Positions 12,412 through 23,298 of a DNA stretch of 64,000 bases are shown here, one piece after another (position 1 is the first letter of the stretch; every line of letters begins with the position of its first letter). Below the pieces are notes generated by a model that was not told the DNA's origin, made no database searches, and saw only the letters and a list, made by a program, of their open reading frames with translations. The DNA is from Oxytricha trifallax. Lineage: Eukaryota; Ciliophora; Spirotrichea; Sporadotrichida; Oxytrichidae. The stretch covers positions 29,783-93,782 of the forward strand of contig ARYC01019317.1 of NCBI GenBank assembly GCA_000711775.1, in the 5' to 3' direction. The position numbers and the translations under genes were made by a program.

Positions 12412-12859
12412 TAAAATTTATTTGTTATATCGCATAGTACTTAGTTTAACTTTTTATTAGGAGCAAATAAATGTTTAAAGTTTTTATAGATTAAATAAGT
12501 ATACTTACCTATTTTATAATAAAATATGATAATCAATAGTACAAGTTATATAATTTATAGAAGATTAGCTTAATCTGCCTAGTAGTACACAGCTTTATGT
12601 TAAATCTCTATAACAATTGTTAATCATAAATTGTTTCATTCTTTAAAAACATTTTAGATATTTGTGAACTACAATTTATATAAAACCCCGTTGATAAATG
12701 TAAAAAGGTGACAAAAAGGTGCAAAAGGTAACATTGAATCTTTAAAAATCAATAAATACCACAATTAATGACAAATGTTTATTATAATTATAGTAAGTTC
12801 ACAATTAAACTCCAACAATTAACATTGAAAATGGACACTCTCAATCTAACCTAAACCAA
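12412..12859. other. Intergenic stretch
   Basis: Begins with the 8-bp target copy. The rest is AT-rich with a short run of AAAAGGTG-like repeats near 12703-12730. No gene was seen. Confidence 0.5.
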
Positions 12860-14056
12860 TCAACCCTGCTATGTAAATGAGCGATAGTAAATCAAAGCAT
12901 AAAGCCTCACAACTCTAGATGGCGATCTCCCTTCGACTGTGATCTGATCCAGGATGGTAAGAAGTACATGACAACCACTAATGGCTTCCAATAGTGACAA
13001 CAATTGACCAGTACGACCAGCAGGGAGCCGTCTAGGTGTGGAAGTAGGGTAAGAGGAGAGTGGAGACAAGACGCATGAGCCTTCGATTATCACACCGTTG
13101 TAAGCATCAACATCGCATGGCTGCCATAGAGCATCAGTGGCTTTGAAGGGTTTAACAGTAATGTGACTCTCTCTGATGCTGCGTACTATGTTCGAAAGGC
13201 TCTGAGGAGCTGGAAGGTGAGTACTAGCGTTGTTCATCTGATTCTTTATGGAATTGCAAGTGAGATTGACATGATATTGCAAACATATTTGGGCTGAATC
13301 TACTCGTATTAAGCACAAAGATTGCAAGAGTAAGAGATGGAAGGTCTTGTATTGCCTACTACCCGAGCATAACTCAGCATTGAAACTCCTGACATCTGAG
13401 CATGATCCCTTTGGTGCGAAGATGTGACATTGCAGCTCTGAAGCACGAGAGTGGAAGGGATCCTCATTTGATGAGATGGCTTACAGCTAGTAGGATAGTG
13501 CTTCAGGGATCCTTAGCCCAGCTAACATCAGGGGGTGCATCTCATTCGAAAGTCTTATTAATCCAATAGGAAAGCGCCAAGGCTAATCTTCTTCATCAGG
13601 GAGGAATTCAGATAACCAATAGATGAAAACAGCTAAGAGCTAGAGGAAAGCATCTGCATGCAATAAGCGCGTGACTGGAGCCCGAGATTCATTACAAATA
13701 CATGAGTAAGGCGCCTAGTTGAATGACTATGGTATAGCATGAGAAACAAAGATAGTCGTGTATCTCGGCCCCTGGGATAGATGTCTGAGTCGGAGACTCC
13801 ATCTCCCTGCGTCTTTGCATGGTGATTCGCGTGGTACTTCTGGCCACCCCCAGTCGAAGGATCGCCTCTTACTTTGTCTGCAAAACCGAAAGTCCAAAAA
13901 TACCTGAATTCCCAATGTATATATTTTGACCATTTTCTGAGGAAGCCCATTAAACTACTGCTGTATGGTAGAGAGCAGATAGAGCCCGCGAAACTGATGC
14001 TGAGGCTGTGCTATTCCTTCCCGCTGAGAAAGCAAAGGAGTCCCTAATAGCTTCAT
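12860..14056 (-). CDS. Unrecognised 398-codon frame in a GC-rich island
   Basis: One uninterrupted frame runs from ATG 14056 to TGA 12860 when TAA and TAG are read as Gln; in the standard code it would be broken many times. The island is clearly richer in G and C than its surroundings. The predicted protein is rich in Leu, Ser, Arg and Cys, with a hydrophobic stretch around LLAVFIYWLSEFLPDEEDQP, and matches no family I know. The opposite strand also has long open segments (for example 13430-13740), as expected when only TGA stops, so coding strand and coding status are uncertain. It could be a macronucleus-destined gene, a transferred fragment or non-coding GC-rich DNA. Confidence 0.35.
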
Positions 14057-15062
14057 ATATAAGAATCCCCTTTTAAGCAGCTACCTAACTGTCAACATTC
14101 GGACAAAAGTGTCAACATTCTGACATCGAGATCCTTAAGTGTAGAATGTGGTACGTGTTGAAGAGTCACGATCAAGAGCTAAGACTTCATACTCAAAAAG
14201 CCATGCAAACAATAAGGAATTAAAGCTTGGCCATAAATTGCATGAGGGCTTGCAGTTTAAGCAGTTTAACTTATTCTAATAGTATGAATAACATGACATC
14301 TCTTTTGCCAATACTCTCAATACCTCTACTCTAAGATATCCTGCTATCCTCATAGAATTTGCTTGTTAAATTACCTAATATATTAAATAAGCTTTTGTAT
14401 AAATAAATTATCTCTCCTATATATATTTAGCTAGTGAGTTTTGTTTTTGCATTTGATTTTCTTTTTCACTAATTTTTACATTATTTTATAACATTCATTT
14501 CTTCTTTATTAATGGTTGAAATATTATTCAATTTGATTTATTGATATTATTTATTAATTTAGCTTTCTTCTCAAATGTTGAAATACAGATAAATTGTTGT
14601 AATCATCAATGTTAGTGATAATTAAATCTTCAAATTTATAATTATTGTTATTTAAAGCTCTATTGTTGAAACAGCTAAGATTAAGATTTCAAAATAATAA
14701 GGTTGATATCGATTGCTATAACTTCATCTGGAAGTCTAATGCGCTAAATCTTAATTTAAACATTAGGACAATATGCAGTAGACTGGTACCTTAGAACTTA
14801 GGAATATTGATAAACTTATGAAAAATTCTTGATGACATTATATTTATATTGCCATTTAATTAAATAGTTGTTTAATTCAAAAAGTATACTAGCAATAATA
14901 AAATAATTATTGTCTTCTCAAGAATCCAAGTTTGTAAGGCTTTTTCTCAAATAATGATAAAAATAGATTGTTAATATTTTATCTTTAACCTATAAAAACC
15001 AACAATATCATTAATGTCTTATTGAAATATTCTATTTTTTACAAATAAATATATATTTTCTA
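14057..15062. other. Intergenic stretch
   Basis: The first 150 bp are still GC-richer and hold a direct repeat of GTCAACATTC (near 14091 and 14111). The remainder is AT-rich without a gene. Confidence 0.5.
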
Positions 15063-15400
15063 TTAATATTGTTAAAATAGATAAAAATAGGAAATTCAAG
15101 AAATTCATATATATGATTATAATATTAGTAATTATAACTGGCACTAATTTGATCAGCTTTTAATTCTAATTTGGTTAGTACACTTTTAATTTTAACTTTT
15201 ATTATAATAAATAATTATAACCAAGATTGTACAGTTGTACGATTGTACAGTTTTAAAATTTTAGTATTTTTTAATATTAAGGCGTACCTATATTTGAACA
15301 GTTGTACGATTGTACAGTTTAGTTTTAATTAGTTTTTTTTTTTAATAATTGTACAAATCTGAAAGTCATTTATAAAGTGCAAGATTATTAGGAACTTATA
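15063..15400. repeat. Left TIR of the Rep element
   Basis: Matches the reverse complement of 16929-17264 over its whole length with few differences. Iteron-like copies are at about 15228-15250 and 15298-15317, with a weaker TTGTACAAAT near 15347. Confidence 0.85.
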
Positions 15401-15418
15401 TGTATTCATCATTGTGAC

Positions 15419-16833
15419 TCAGCTTTTCTCTGAATCATCGCCATCTCCTGCGTCCTGCTCTCTTTGATGCTGCTCTATGTCTCCTCCCTCCATGATTGTC
15501 TCTTCATCCATCATCATCTCTGAGTCCCCATCTTCTATCAACCGCTCTCTAAAGTAGATGGCCAGCTCAACCTCGGTAAAAGGGAGCTTCTAAACTGATG
15601 TCTGCATCTCCTTCTTAAACTCCGCCTTAAACAGCCTGGTCTCAAATGACATTCTATCGAGATCACTCATTTCATCGAACGGGAGTTGATTAGAGATTGC
15701 AATGACCTGGCACTTCTAAAACCTTATTACTGGGGCTTTGTATTTGAGATTTACCGGGTACCCCTCTCCTTCGAAAAATTACTTTAAGTCGTCAATCTTA
15801 TCTTTGACGCAAAAAATTCTCTCTTTATTTCATCCATTATAACTATCTGTGGCTCTGTGTTTGGTTTGCTAGAGTCAATGCAGAATGTTCTATTAAGTAT
15901 CTTAAAGTCTTCTGTAATGAATATCTTTCTCAAGTACCTAGCAATAGTGGTTTTTCCAGTATTTGGCTGCCCAAATAGCCAGACGACATTGACTTTATCT
16001 GGACATTTTCTGAAAATTACTCTGTAAAGTTTATCAACTGCATCAAAATACATCATATCCTCAAGAGTCTGTTTATCAAGTCGAATCAAATTGGGAGATT
16101 AGGTATCAGAGCACTATAGGAAACTTAAAAGTGATTACAAATTTGATTGCAGTGGTTTGGGTTTTGAAACTATTAATTATTCGTAGCCTTAGTAAATGAC
16201 AAGTTTTTTGTGATTCTAAACTATCTAATCGCAGACTTCCTTATTATCCTGGTACATCATATACATATCTCCCACTGTACTGACCTACTTTGTCCTCACT
16301 AGCTGTTTGAATGTGTCTTGAATTCTGCCTTGTGATTGAGAGGACATATTTGAGGAGGATCTCCTGCCTTGTGACTAAGAAGACATATTTGAAGAAGAAC
16401 TTCTGCCATCTGGGGTTTTGGCAAAGACTTTAGCATGAGCAATGAATTCCTTGAAATGATCTGAATCCCCGCAGTGAAGTGTAATTTTATCATGGCTTGA
16501 GTAGAGTCTCCTTAGTTACACCTTTCCTAACACTGAATACGAGAAATTTAAACTGGCTAGTTTCTTAAATCCACGATACTCTAATCTGCTGAAGTAGTTT
16601 TTCGAAAGCCCAAGGCCATCTTCCTTTAAGTGTATCGATAAGTATTTCTTTACTGAGTCTGGTAGAGTGCACAAGAATATGGTTGCATGACTAAACCTAT
16701 CAGTTAATTTTGATACTATTTCCACCACTCGCGAATAAATGCTCTTTTCATCATCGGTCTTTATCTCTAGTATAAACAGGTGTCGTTCGTTCAAGTGTAA
16801 GTCTTCTTTTTAGATCTGATATTTTTTCTCCAT
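15419..16833 (-). pseudogene. Rep-like protein with SF3 helicase domain (one frameshift)
   Basis: About 471 codons from ATG 16833 to TGA 15419 with TAA and TAG as Gln, if one shift is bridged. The C-terminal half holds the superfamily 3 helicase motifs in order: Walker A GQPNTGKTT, Walker B IVIMDEI, and motif C VIAISNQLP. This set is typical of Rep proteins of CRESS-DNA replicons. The N-terminal third has no HUH endonuclease motif that I can identify with confidence. A low-complexity linker contains a 13-residue tandem duplication ending in SSSNMSSQSQ (about 16320-16400), and the C-terminus is acidic. The shift falls in a six-base homopolymer (15811-15816), just after Walker B, so it may be a real mutation, a slippage site or a consensus error. 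The gene fills the space between the TIRs. Confidence 0.75.
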
Positions 16834-16928
16834 AGAAATTATTGATATTGCTAGGTAAATTCGAGGGGAACACACCGAGATAAAGACTTATTCCATCACC
16901 CATTTAAATTTTAGATTAATCAAATTAT

Positions 16929-17264
16929 ATATAATTCCTAATAATCTTGCACTTTATAAATGACTTTCAGATTTGTACAATTATTAAAAAAAAAACTAAT
17001 TAAAACTAAACTGTTTAATCGTACAACTGTACAAATATAGGTACGCCTTAATATTAAAAAAACTAAAATTTTAAAACTGTACAATCGTACAACTGTACAA
17101 TCTTGGTTATAATTATTTATTATAATAATAATTAAAATTAAAAGTGTACTAACCAAATTAGAATTAAAAGCTGATCAAATTAGTGCCAGTTATAATTACT
17201 AATATTATAATCATATACATGAATTTCTTGAATTTCCTATTTTTATCTATTTTAACAATATTAA
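16929..17264. repeat. Right TIR of the Rep element
   Basis: Inverted copy of 15063-15400. Iteron-like motifs in reverse orientation are near 17011-17036 and 17075-17102. The first copy has one substitution (TTTAATCG instead of TACAATCG). Confidence 0.85.
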
Positions 17265-18367
17265 AATTTATTGTGCATACTTTATATAGATAACTAATAT
17301 ATATTTATTCTCAATATTGAGAATAAATATTCTCGCATATTGATTTATACTATTTTACAATTAAATTTTATCCAATTTTAAGTTAACCAATTTCTAGAAT
17401 GAGAGATTGATAAAATGATAAAAGTTGATAAATAAAAAATCTATATAATCATAATATCAATGATTAAATATATATTAAATATATATTATTTACATTTCAA
17501 CCATGTAACATAATAAATTTTCATGCTAATTTTCTCATATCCAAATTAAAATTGTTTAGTAACTCCTTTTCAACCATTTATATTTACAATTTGAGTATTA
17601 TTTATCCTTCCAACAATATTCTAGTTATTTTTTATAAAGCTGTATTATTTAAATAAAGATATTTTAGCAGAGAGTAGAGATCGCTTTTTATAATTTCTCA
17701 CAAAATCTTATATTAACAATTATGAGACAAGCAACTTTTGAACCTAGTATGCTCATATTGAATGTAGCTGTAGGTGTAGTCCAGGGTAAGTTGCCACTAT
17801 CCTCAATAGAAAAAGTAAATTTTTAATTCATGATAATTTATAAATAGTTTGATTTGACTTTGGTTCAAACCAGCAAAATCTAGAAAAGTATAAAATTGTT
17901 AATAAAACAGAAGATATTTTAACAAGTGTATATTTATAAGGTATTTTGAAGCTAAGTTTAAATATATTTTCTATAAATACCACTAGTTGATTGATTGTGC
18001 ATCATTATTGCCAAGTTTTCATGAAAGGAATTAAGAAATAAATTTAAAGTGGTAGATAAGTACATAATAAGAATTCAGAAATATCTTAAAAGTTGAGATT
18101 TATATTTGGGATTTATGCGATTCTAAAATTTGAGTTTAAACAAATTAAAGTTCGAATCAGGATTTCTTAAAGGACACAAAAACCCAATAATTCGATTTAA
18201 ATTTAAAATTATTAAAGAATATCGAAATAATTTATAAAATATTTACAGAAATTTTATAATTCATATAATTTATAAATGACAAAGAAACTACAAAATTATT
18301 TAAATAACTAGATTTATAATTAAAAAGGTCATAAAAATATAAAAAAAATATAAGTAATATATAATTT
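17265..18367. other. AT-rich non-coding stretch
   Basis: No gene-like frame or named repeat is recognised before the duplicated unit at 18368. Confidence 0.5.
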
Positions 18368-18716
18368 TTAATTCTCTACAAGAAGTGAAAAAATATCGGG
18401 TAATAAGAAATATGAGTTTTTGAAATAAAAGAAATTAAAATAGTCAAAAAGTCATTTCAAAAATTATCTCAAAATTCCCTTAAATTAATTAAATTAAATT
18501 GAAAAAAAAATTTACTCTTCAATAAGAGGCCACCAATAGCACGGGAACATGGTTTAATATGAGTTTTCTTGAATTGCCAAAATTCACAATGATTTAGATA
18601 ATTTTTTGCAAATTTCTAAAATCTAAAAATAAAAGATTTGCCAACACCAAACTTCCTTCTTGCTTTTTAGTGTTGTGAGGGCACAAGAAATATGCAGAAT
18701 TTGATGATTAGTGGGA
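18368..18716. repeat. Local duplication, unit 1 with empty TBE site
   Basis: About 350 bp that recur downstream as unit 2, which is split by TBE copy A (18885-19074 plus 23117-23298). Unit 1 reads AAGAGGCCACCAATAGCACG across 18525-18544, which is exactly the sequence found on the two sides of the TBE once one AAT is removed. It therefore preserves the pre-insertion target. Confidence 0.9.
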
Positions 18717-19155
18717 AATTATAAAAAATAAAAATTTTAAAAAGCAATCCTTCACCTTTAAAGATCTACATTTATGATAATAATCATGGATATTTTTGAA
18801 CAAATCAACACTTTTCTTCATTTAACCTGCTTCAGCCAATGACAAATTATAAAAATCTGAGAAAATATAACTAATATGCAGTCTTTAATTCTTTACAAGA
18901 CAAGGTATATTTGAGGTTATTTGAGGTCATTGGGATATTGTGAAATATGAGTTTTTGAAATTACTGAAATTAAAATAGTCAAAAAGTCATTTCAAAAATT
19001 ATCTCAAAATTCCCTTAAATTAATTAAATTAAAATGAAAATAAAAATTTACCTCTTCAATAAGAGGCCACCAATCAAAACTCCAAAATCCCTTAATGAGG
19101 TTTATAAGTGCTTTCATTTGTAGTGATTTTTATAGTTGTTGGGGTTATTAATTAA

Positions 19156-20221
19156 ATGCGAGACAAAAATAGCAAGCTTTTGGGGTCTACATTTGATGAA
19201 TATTATATAGATTTAGTGTTTAAACTTCGCTATGGATGTGATATATACAGTTAATAAGTCAAATCAGTACTTGACTATAAGTATATTGCTTTTCTATAAA
19301 AAATCGAAGTCCGTCAACTGTTCGTTTCCACTGTCTTATTGCACTATAATTAAAGCAATAGTAGCTTAATTCTAAGCCTAAGAGATAGACAAAGTTTCTA
19401 TAGAAGCATATTGACTATCTTATTAATTAGAAAACTTTGAAGTATTGGGCTCACTTCTCTCTCGACCAACTAGCTACTATGTTTCATCGCCAATTTCCTC
19501 TGTTGAAGATCTCTGCATAGTCTGTTGCAAACATTTAAAAACGAAATGGAATCACTTACAAAGGTGTGAATCGTATCAAGAGAGTGATTGATTTCACTCT
19601 GCCATTTTACAACAATAACCTAAATTATATTTATAATTAAATGCAGAGAGCATAATAGAATAATACTAAGTTTATTCATGCTAACGAGGCTGTGTTTACC
19701 TTCTACACTTTCATATAGAAGTCTTGGTATAAAAGACATAGTAATATAGAAGTATATGACTAGAAAGTCAAGGTATAAACAATGGCAATTCTTGGAGGAA
19801 GTACGAGGATGCTGGTTTAGAAACTTATGTTATTCATCCTCGCTCTATTAAGACAGAGCAGTATATTAAGTTCTTAGAGCAGCTGAGAGAGGAGTACCCT
19901 GAATAAGAGATTATACTGTTTGTTGATAATGTTTCAGTTCATAAGACAAAATAAACAAGGAAGAGTTATGAACAACTAAGAATAACACCAGTGTTCAACG
20001 TACCTTACAGTCCATTGTTTAATGGAATTGAGTTTTACTGGGATATATTAAAAGGTCATTACAAGAAACTGCTGCTATACCACATGATGCATGACCTACC
20101 TATCGATACAGTCGATTTTATAAAAAGTTCAGCTAAGAGAGTAGATATTTAATTGGCTTAAAAGTGTGCTAAAGAGGGGAGAGTGAATGTATATAAATAA
20201 GTTTTGTAGTTATGTTAATGA
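19156..20221 (+). pseudogene. TBE 42-kDa DD34E transposase, copy A
   Basis: Starts at ATG 19156 and ends at TGA 20221; TAA and TAG are Gln throughout. It contains KYWAHFSLDQLATMFHR, RVIDFTLPFYNNNLNYIY, HANEAVFTF, FVDNVSVHKTK and PYSPLFNGIEFYWDILK. The first catalytic Asp is replaced by Asn (AAC, 19683-19685), whereas copy C has Asp. The second Asp (19925) and the Glu (20030) are present with 34 residues between them. The frame shifts at least twice, around 19440 and in a GGAGGAAG tract near 19796. The protein would excise the element during genome rearrangement and move it, but this copy cannot. Confidence 0.85.
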
Positions 20222-20230
20222 ATATATAAG

Positions 20231-21019
20231 TCACATTTAAAATTCTTTAGAGGGAGCTGGCTTCTCTTTCTTTTCTACCTCTTAAGGCTTGCTTGGGCCT
20301 AGGTTTCTTCTCTTGCTGCCAGCTCCAGCATCTATGTTCATTGACTCTGGCGGCTAAATATTTGAATAAAGTCTCTTGCTAACTTCATACTTCGTCTGCG
20401 ACTTTCGGTCTCTGTGAAGCTTGCTCTATTCCTTCATCAAGAAGATGCCTGTTCCAGATTTTTCTAAAGAGTTAAGCTACAAATCTTACTTGAAATATAA
20501 GGGTGCTTCTGCAGCTCTGATAGCCAGCTCTCACTTATCTTGATCCATTGTCTGTCCTTATCTTCTGAAGAGATGCTGTTCCTTTTCTTATGAGATTCTT
20601 GAATAATTTCTTTCAAGTAATCACCATTAATAGTTGCAAGTATGCCAAAGAAATAGTTTCTTTCAGGTAGTTTATTTGACAACTGTTTCTTAGTAGGCAA
20701 GTACTGCGAAACTTCTTAATCATTCATTGCATCATCATATAAATTAGTCACTGAGATTTCTGGATAGTTTGGAATCTCTGCAAACTTTACATCTTGAGAT
20801 TTTAAATGCTTTCTTCTCTTCGCAGAGTATCGCCCTTATAAATGAAATTTTGGTACCTTCCATCGTTGGCAGGAACAAACCAACTACGTAATCAAGATGA
20901 GTTACTATGAGTTCATTACCTTGCTGAACCAGGTATCGATGCAAATCCTCCTTGCTTCTAAATCTTTGAATCAATTCTTGTGCTTGCACTCTTTTAATTG
21001 TATCATTCATTGACTCCAT
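20231..21019 (-). pseudogene. TBE 22-kDa-type accessory protein, copy A
   Basis: Starts at ATG 21019 (MESMND) and ends at TGA 20231, just past the convergent transposase stop. Two introns can be placed: a 36-nt one before VGLFLPTMEG, and a 26-nt one after PYIS that restores a long basic and proline-rich C-terminus ending KEKPAPSKEF. One frameshift lies in the A-rich stretch after CEEKKAFK. With that bridged the product is about 240 residues. The FLPTMEGTKISF and LPERNYFFGILATI motifs are shared with copy C and, more distantly, with the gene at 4727-5484. Function is unknown, but retention at the same position in three elements argues for a role in transposition. Confidence 0.8.
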
Positions 21020-21224
21020 CTTGTTTACAGATCTATGAAATGATATTGAAATTTAAGTTTATTGATTTCAATTATTTACCTCTGTAAAACTTACTATTAA
21101 ATATGGTCATCCTATAGGAGATCAACATTTAAGAAGGATATAGAGAAGGTTTTGAGAACTGGTTTCAAACTTGAGAGATTGATATCAATTTCTACAGTTA
21201 TAGTTCCATATTTTCTAATTTAAA

Positions 21225-21400
21225 TTGGTACGTACTATATTAGGAACAGCTCCTAAAATGCTAGTACTTAAGTAGGAGCATTAATTAAAGCTAGTACTTA
21301 ATTAGGAGCACCCTAATTTTAATCATAAAATGACAAAATACCTCCTAAAGCAGTACGTACTTAATTAGCACCTCCTAAATTGGTACGTGCTATAATCAAC
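21225..21400. promoter_or_regulatory. GGTACG/AGTACTTAA repeats between divergent TBE genes
   Basis: A cluster of imperfect copies of GGTACGTACT, TAGTACTTAATTAGGAGC and CTCCTAAA in both orientations lies between the accessory gene and the zinc-finger kinase. Copy C has a comparable but diverged cluster at 49616-49822. The position suggests binding sites for an element-encoded factor, perhaps the zinc-finger protein; this is inference. Confidence 0.5.
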
Positions 21401-21752
21401 TTATTATTGAATGTTAAAATGGTTACTTTATCACCTATATTTTGAGCTGGTTCGTATCTTAGCGCTCATATATCTTCTCTAATACTCTTAAATATTCCCT
21501 TGAAACTTGAAGGCTTGGAGAGCTCTCATATAAGCTCTGAGTTATAGATGCAGTTTTATAATTTTAAATTCAAATTTAAATATTAGCGCTAACATTTTAA
21601 GAAAAACAACAGCACTTCCATCAAACTAAATGAGACTAACCTTTGGCAGCAAATAAAAGTGTGATAGCTGCGAGATGAACTCTCATAAAGAACTACCATA
21701 GCTATCACTTGAGGTCTCTGTTATTAAAATAGAAATTAATAATAGAAAATAA

Positions 21753-22997
21753 ATGGCAAACAAGTGTGTGGCAGACAGAGAGGAGGAGAAACAAACTGAA
21801 GAAGCTGAAGTCTATTTTTGTGAGCTATGTGAGAGATATTTTGCTCATAAATCAAGCTGGTACAGACATAAGAAAGAGCGTAGAGAAGCCAAGCCCACTG
21901 CATACAAAAAGCATGATAAAATAGATGGAAGTATGACTGCTTTGAGTGCCATAAGCAATACTCTCATATAAGAGACTTTAAGAATCATCTTTTAAAAACT
22001 CACAAGAAAGATATAGATGTTGATCATGAAGTTGAGCTGAAACTTCTTAACAAAAGAAAAGCGAGGGAATATTCTAAGGTCGTAGTGCCTGAATAAGCTT
22101 GAGAGTTAGAGCACGTTAGGAAAGCACGCAACCTCTTAGCATCAGAGGTCACTAAAATTATGATTAAAATATAATACAAGAAAATTCCAGAACTTGCATA
22201 GATTGATTCAGATACTTCTCTCTAAAGCTACTTAATTCTAGAAGACTCCTTTGATAAGAAAGTTATCAATGATCATCAATACTCATACAAGGTGTATCCC
22301 TTCAACTATCTCTTAAGTGATGATAAATATTAGATGGAGTTTACAAATGAGTATCAAGTACTCACTCAAGCAAAGTATAAAGAGTGTAGTTACTTAATCA
22401 AGCAAGATGCTGTTATCCTTGCCAAGGATCATGTTGCTTTCAGACTTCCACTCTATGAAATGACCCTAAGAGATTTCATAACAGATCAAAGGAATCATAA
22501 GTAACTTGGATAAATAGAAACTAAGACCGTATAGGTATTAAAGAGCTTCATAAGTTAGGGTTTGTTCACAGAGATTTGAAGCCAGAAAATATAATAATAA
22601 ACTTCTCACCTGTAAGAGTAGCAATAATCGATTTCAACAGAGCCTAAAGAGTGGAAGTTTCAAGGCTTGGAACTGTAATGGGAACGCAAGGGTACTATCA
22701 AGAAACAAAATACTGGAGAGTAGAGACTATTTGTGGGATGTGTGGGCTTTAGCAACAATAATAATAGAGTGCGATATGCCTCGCAATGAATACTACTCTA
22801 CAAGATGCGAGAAGGATGCTAAGCAGAGAATAAAGCAATTTATTGACAAAAATAGAGTATTTCAATCAATGAAAATAATGGCAGATAATAATTAAACCAA
22901 ACTCAAGATAAGACATATTATAGAGCAGATAGAGTAGTGGTTGAGTAAGATAAACTTCAGACCTCTCTCACATGATTAAAAAGTGCATTTTGAGTGA
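21753..22997 (+). pseudogene. TBE zinc-finger protein kinase, copy A
   Basis: Starts at ATG 21753. An N-terminal C2H2 finger (CELCERYFAHKSSWYRHKK) is followed by a second finger (CFECHKQYSHIRDFKNH) that appears only after a frame change near 21925. The kinase part shows YSYKVYPFNY (candidate ATP-anchoring Lys), HRDLKPEN (catalytic loop) and IIDFNRA in place of the usual DFG. A conserved GTQGYY segment follows the activation region. Frameshifts occur near 22110, 22500-22560 and 22700, so the product is broken. The gene corresponds to the 57-kDa frame of TBE1. It would be a DNA-binding kinase, although its target is not known. Confidence 0.85.
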
Positions 22998-23298
22998 TTA
23001 AATTAAATACATTTACTATAAATTTCAAATTAAAACATATAAATAACCCCAGCCCCTAATAAATTTCCTACAAATCAAAGCCTTTATAAACCTCATAAAG
23101 GGGTTTTGGGGTTTAGAATAGCACGGGAACATGGTTTAATATGAGTTTTCTAGAATTGCCAAAATTCACAATGATTTAGATAATTTTTTGCAAATTTCTA
23201 AAATCTCAAAATAAAAGATTTACCAACACCAATCTTCCTTCTTGATTTTTAGTGTTGTGAGGGCACAAGAAATATGCAAAATTTGATGATTAGTGGGA

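Larger units (their letters stand above)
15063..17264 (-). mobile_element. 2.2-kb long-TIR element with a Rep-like helicase
   Basis: Terminal inverted repeats of about 338 bp (15063-15400 and 16929-17264) bound a single minus-strand gene for a Rep-type superfamily 3 helicase. The outermost bases are TTAA on both sides, so a TTAA target duplication is possible but cannot be told from the TIR because TTAA is palindromic. No transposase gene fits in the remaining space. Each TIR carries two copies of an ACAGTTGTACGATTGTACAG motif that looks like an iteron array. The layout (paired long ITRs and one replication gene) resembles a small linear replicon or an integrated CRESS-DNA or parvovirus-like element more than a cut-and-paste transposon. 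That comparison is inference. Confidence 0.7.
19075..23116 (+). mobile_element. TBE: Telomere-bearing element, copy A
   Basis: A 4042-bp element with inverted ends of about 78 bp. The right end is a clean telomere block (G4T4G4 then TTTAG, read outward), while the left end has drifted to CAAAACTCCAAAATCCC. It is flanked by perfect AAT duplications (19072-19074 and 23117-23119), fitting the ANT target preference known for TBEs. The length and three-gene content match Oxytricha TBE1: transposase (+), small accessory protein (-) and zinc-finger kinase (+). All three genes carry at least one frameshift, and the transposase has lost its first catalytic Asp, so this copy looks inactive. Confidence 0.92.
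18885..23298. repeat. Local duplication, unit 2 interrupted by TBE copy A
   Basis: The left part (18885-19074) and right part (23117-23298) together match unit 1. Between them is a complete TBE. The duplication predates the insertion, because only one unit is occupied. Confidence 0.85.

Noticed and set aside
12682-12692. Possible telomere-like AAAACCCCG near 12684
   Set aside because: There is only one C4 block, with no repeat and no inverted partner nearby.
13633-13950. 105-codon minus-strand frame beginning MGFLRKWSKYIHW
   Set aside because: It overlaps the 398-codon frame in another register, is much shorter and has no recognisable motif. It is treated as a shadow.
17311-17333. Short palindrome TTCTCAATATTGAGAATA
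   Set aside because: Short AT-rich palindromes are expected by chance at this composition, and no gene or element end is linked to it.
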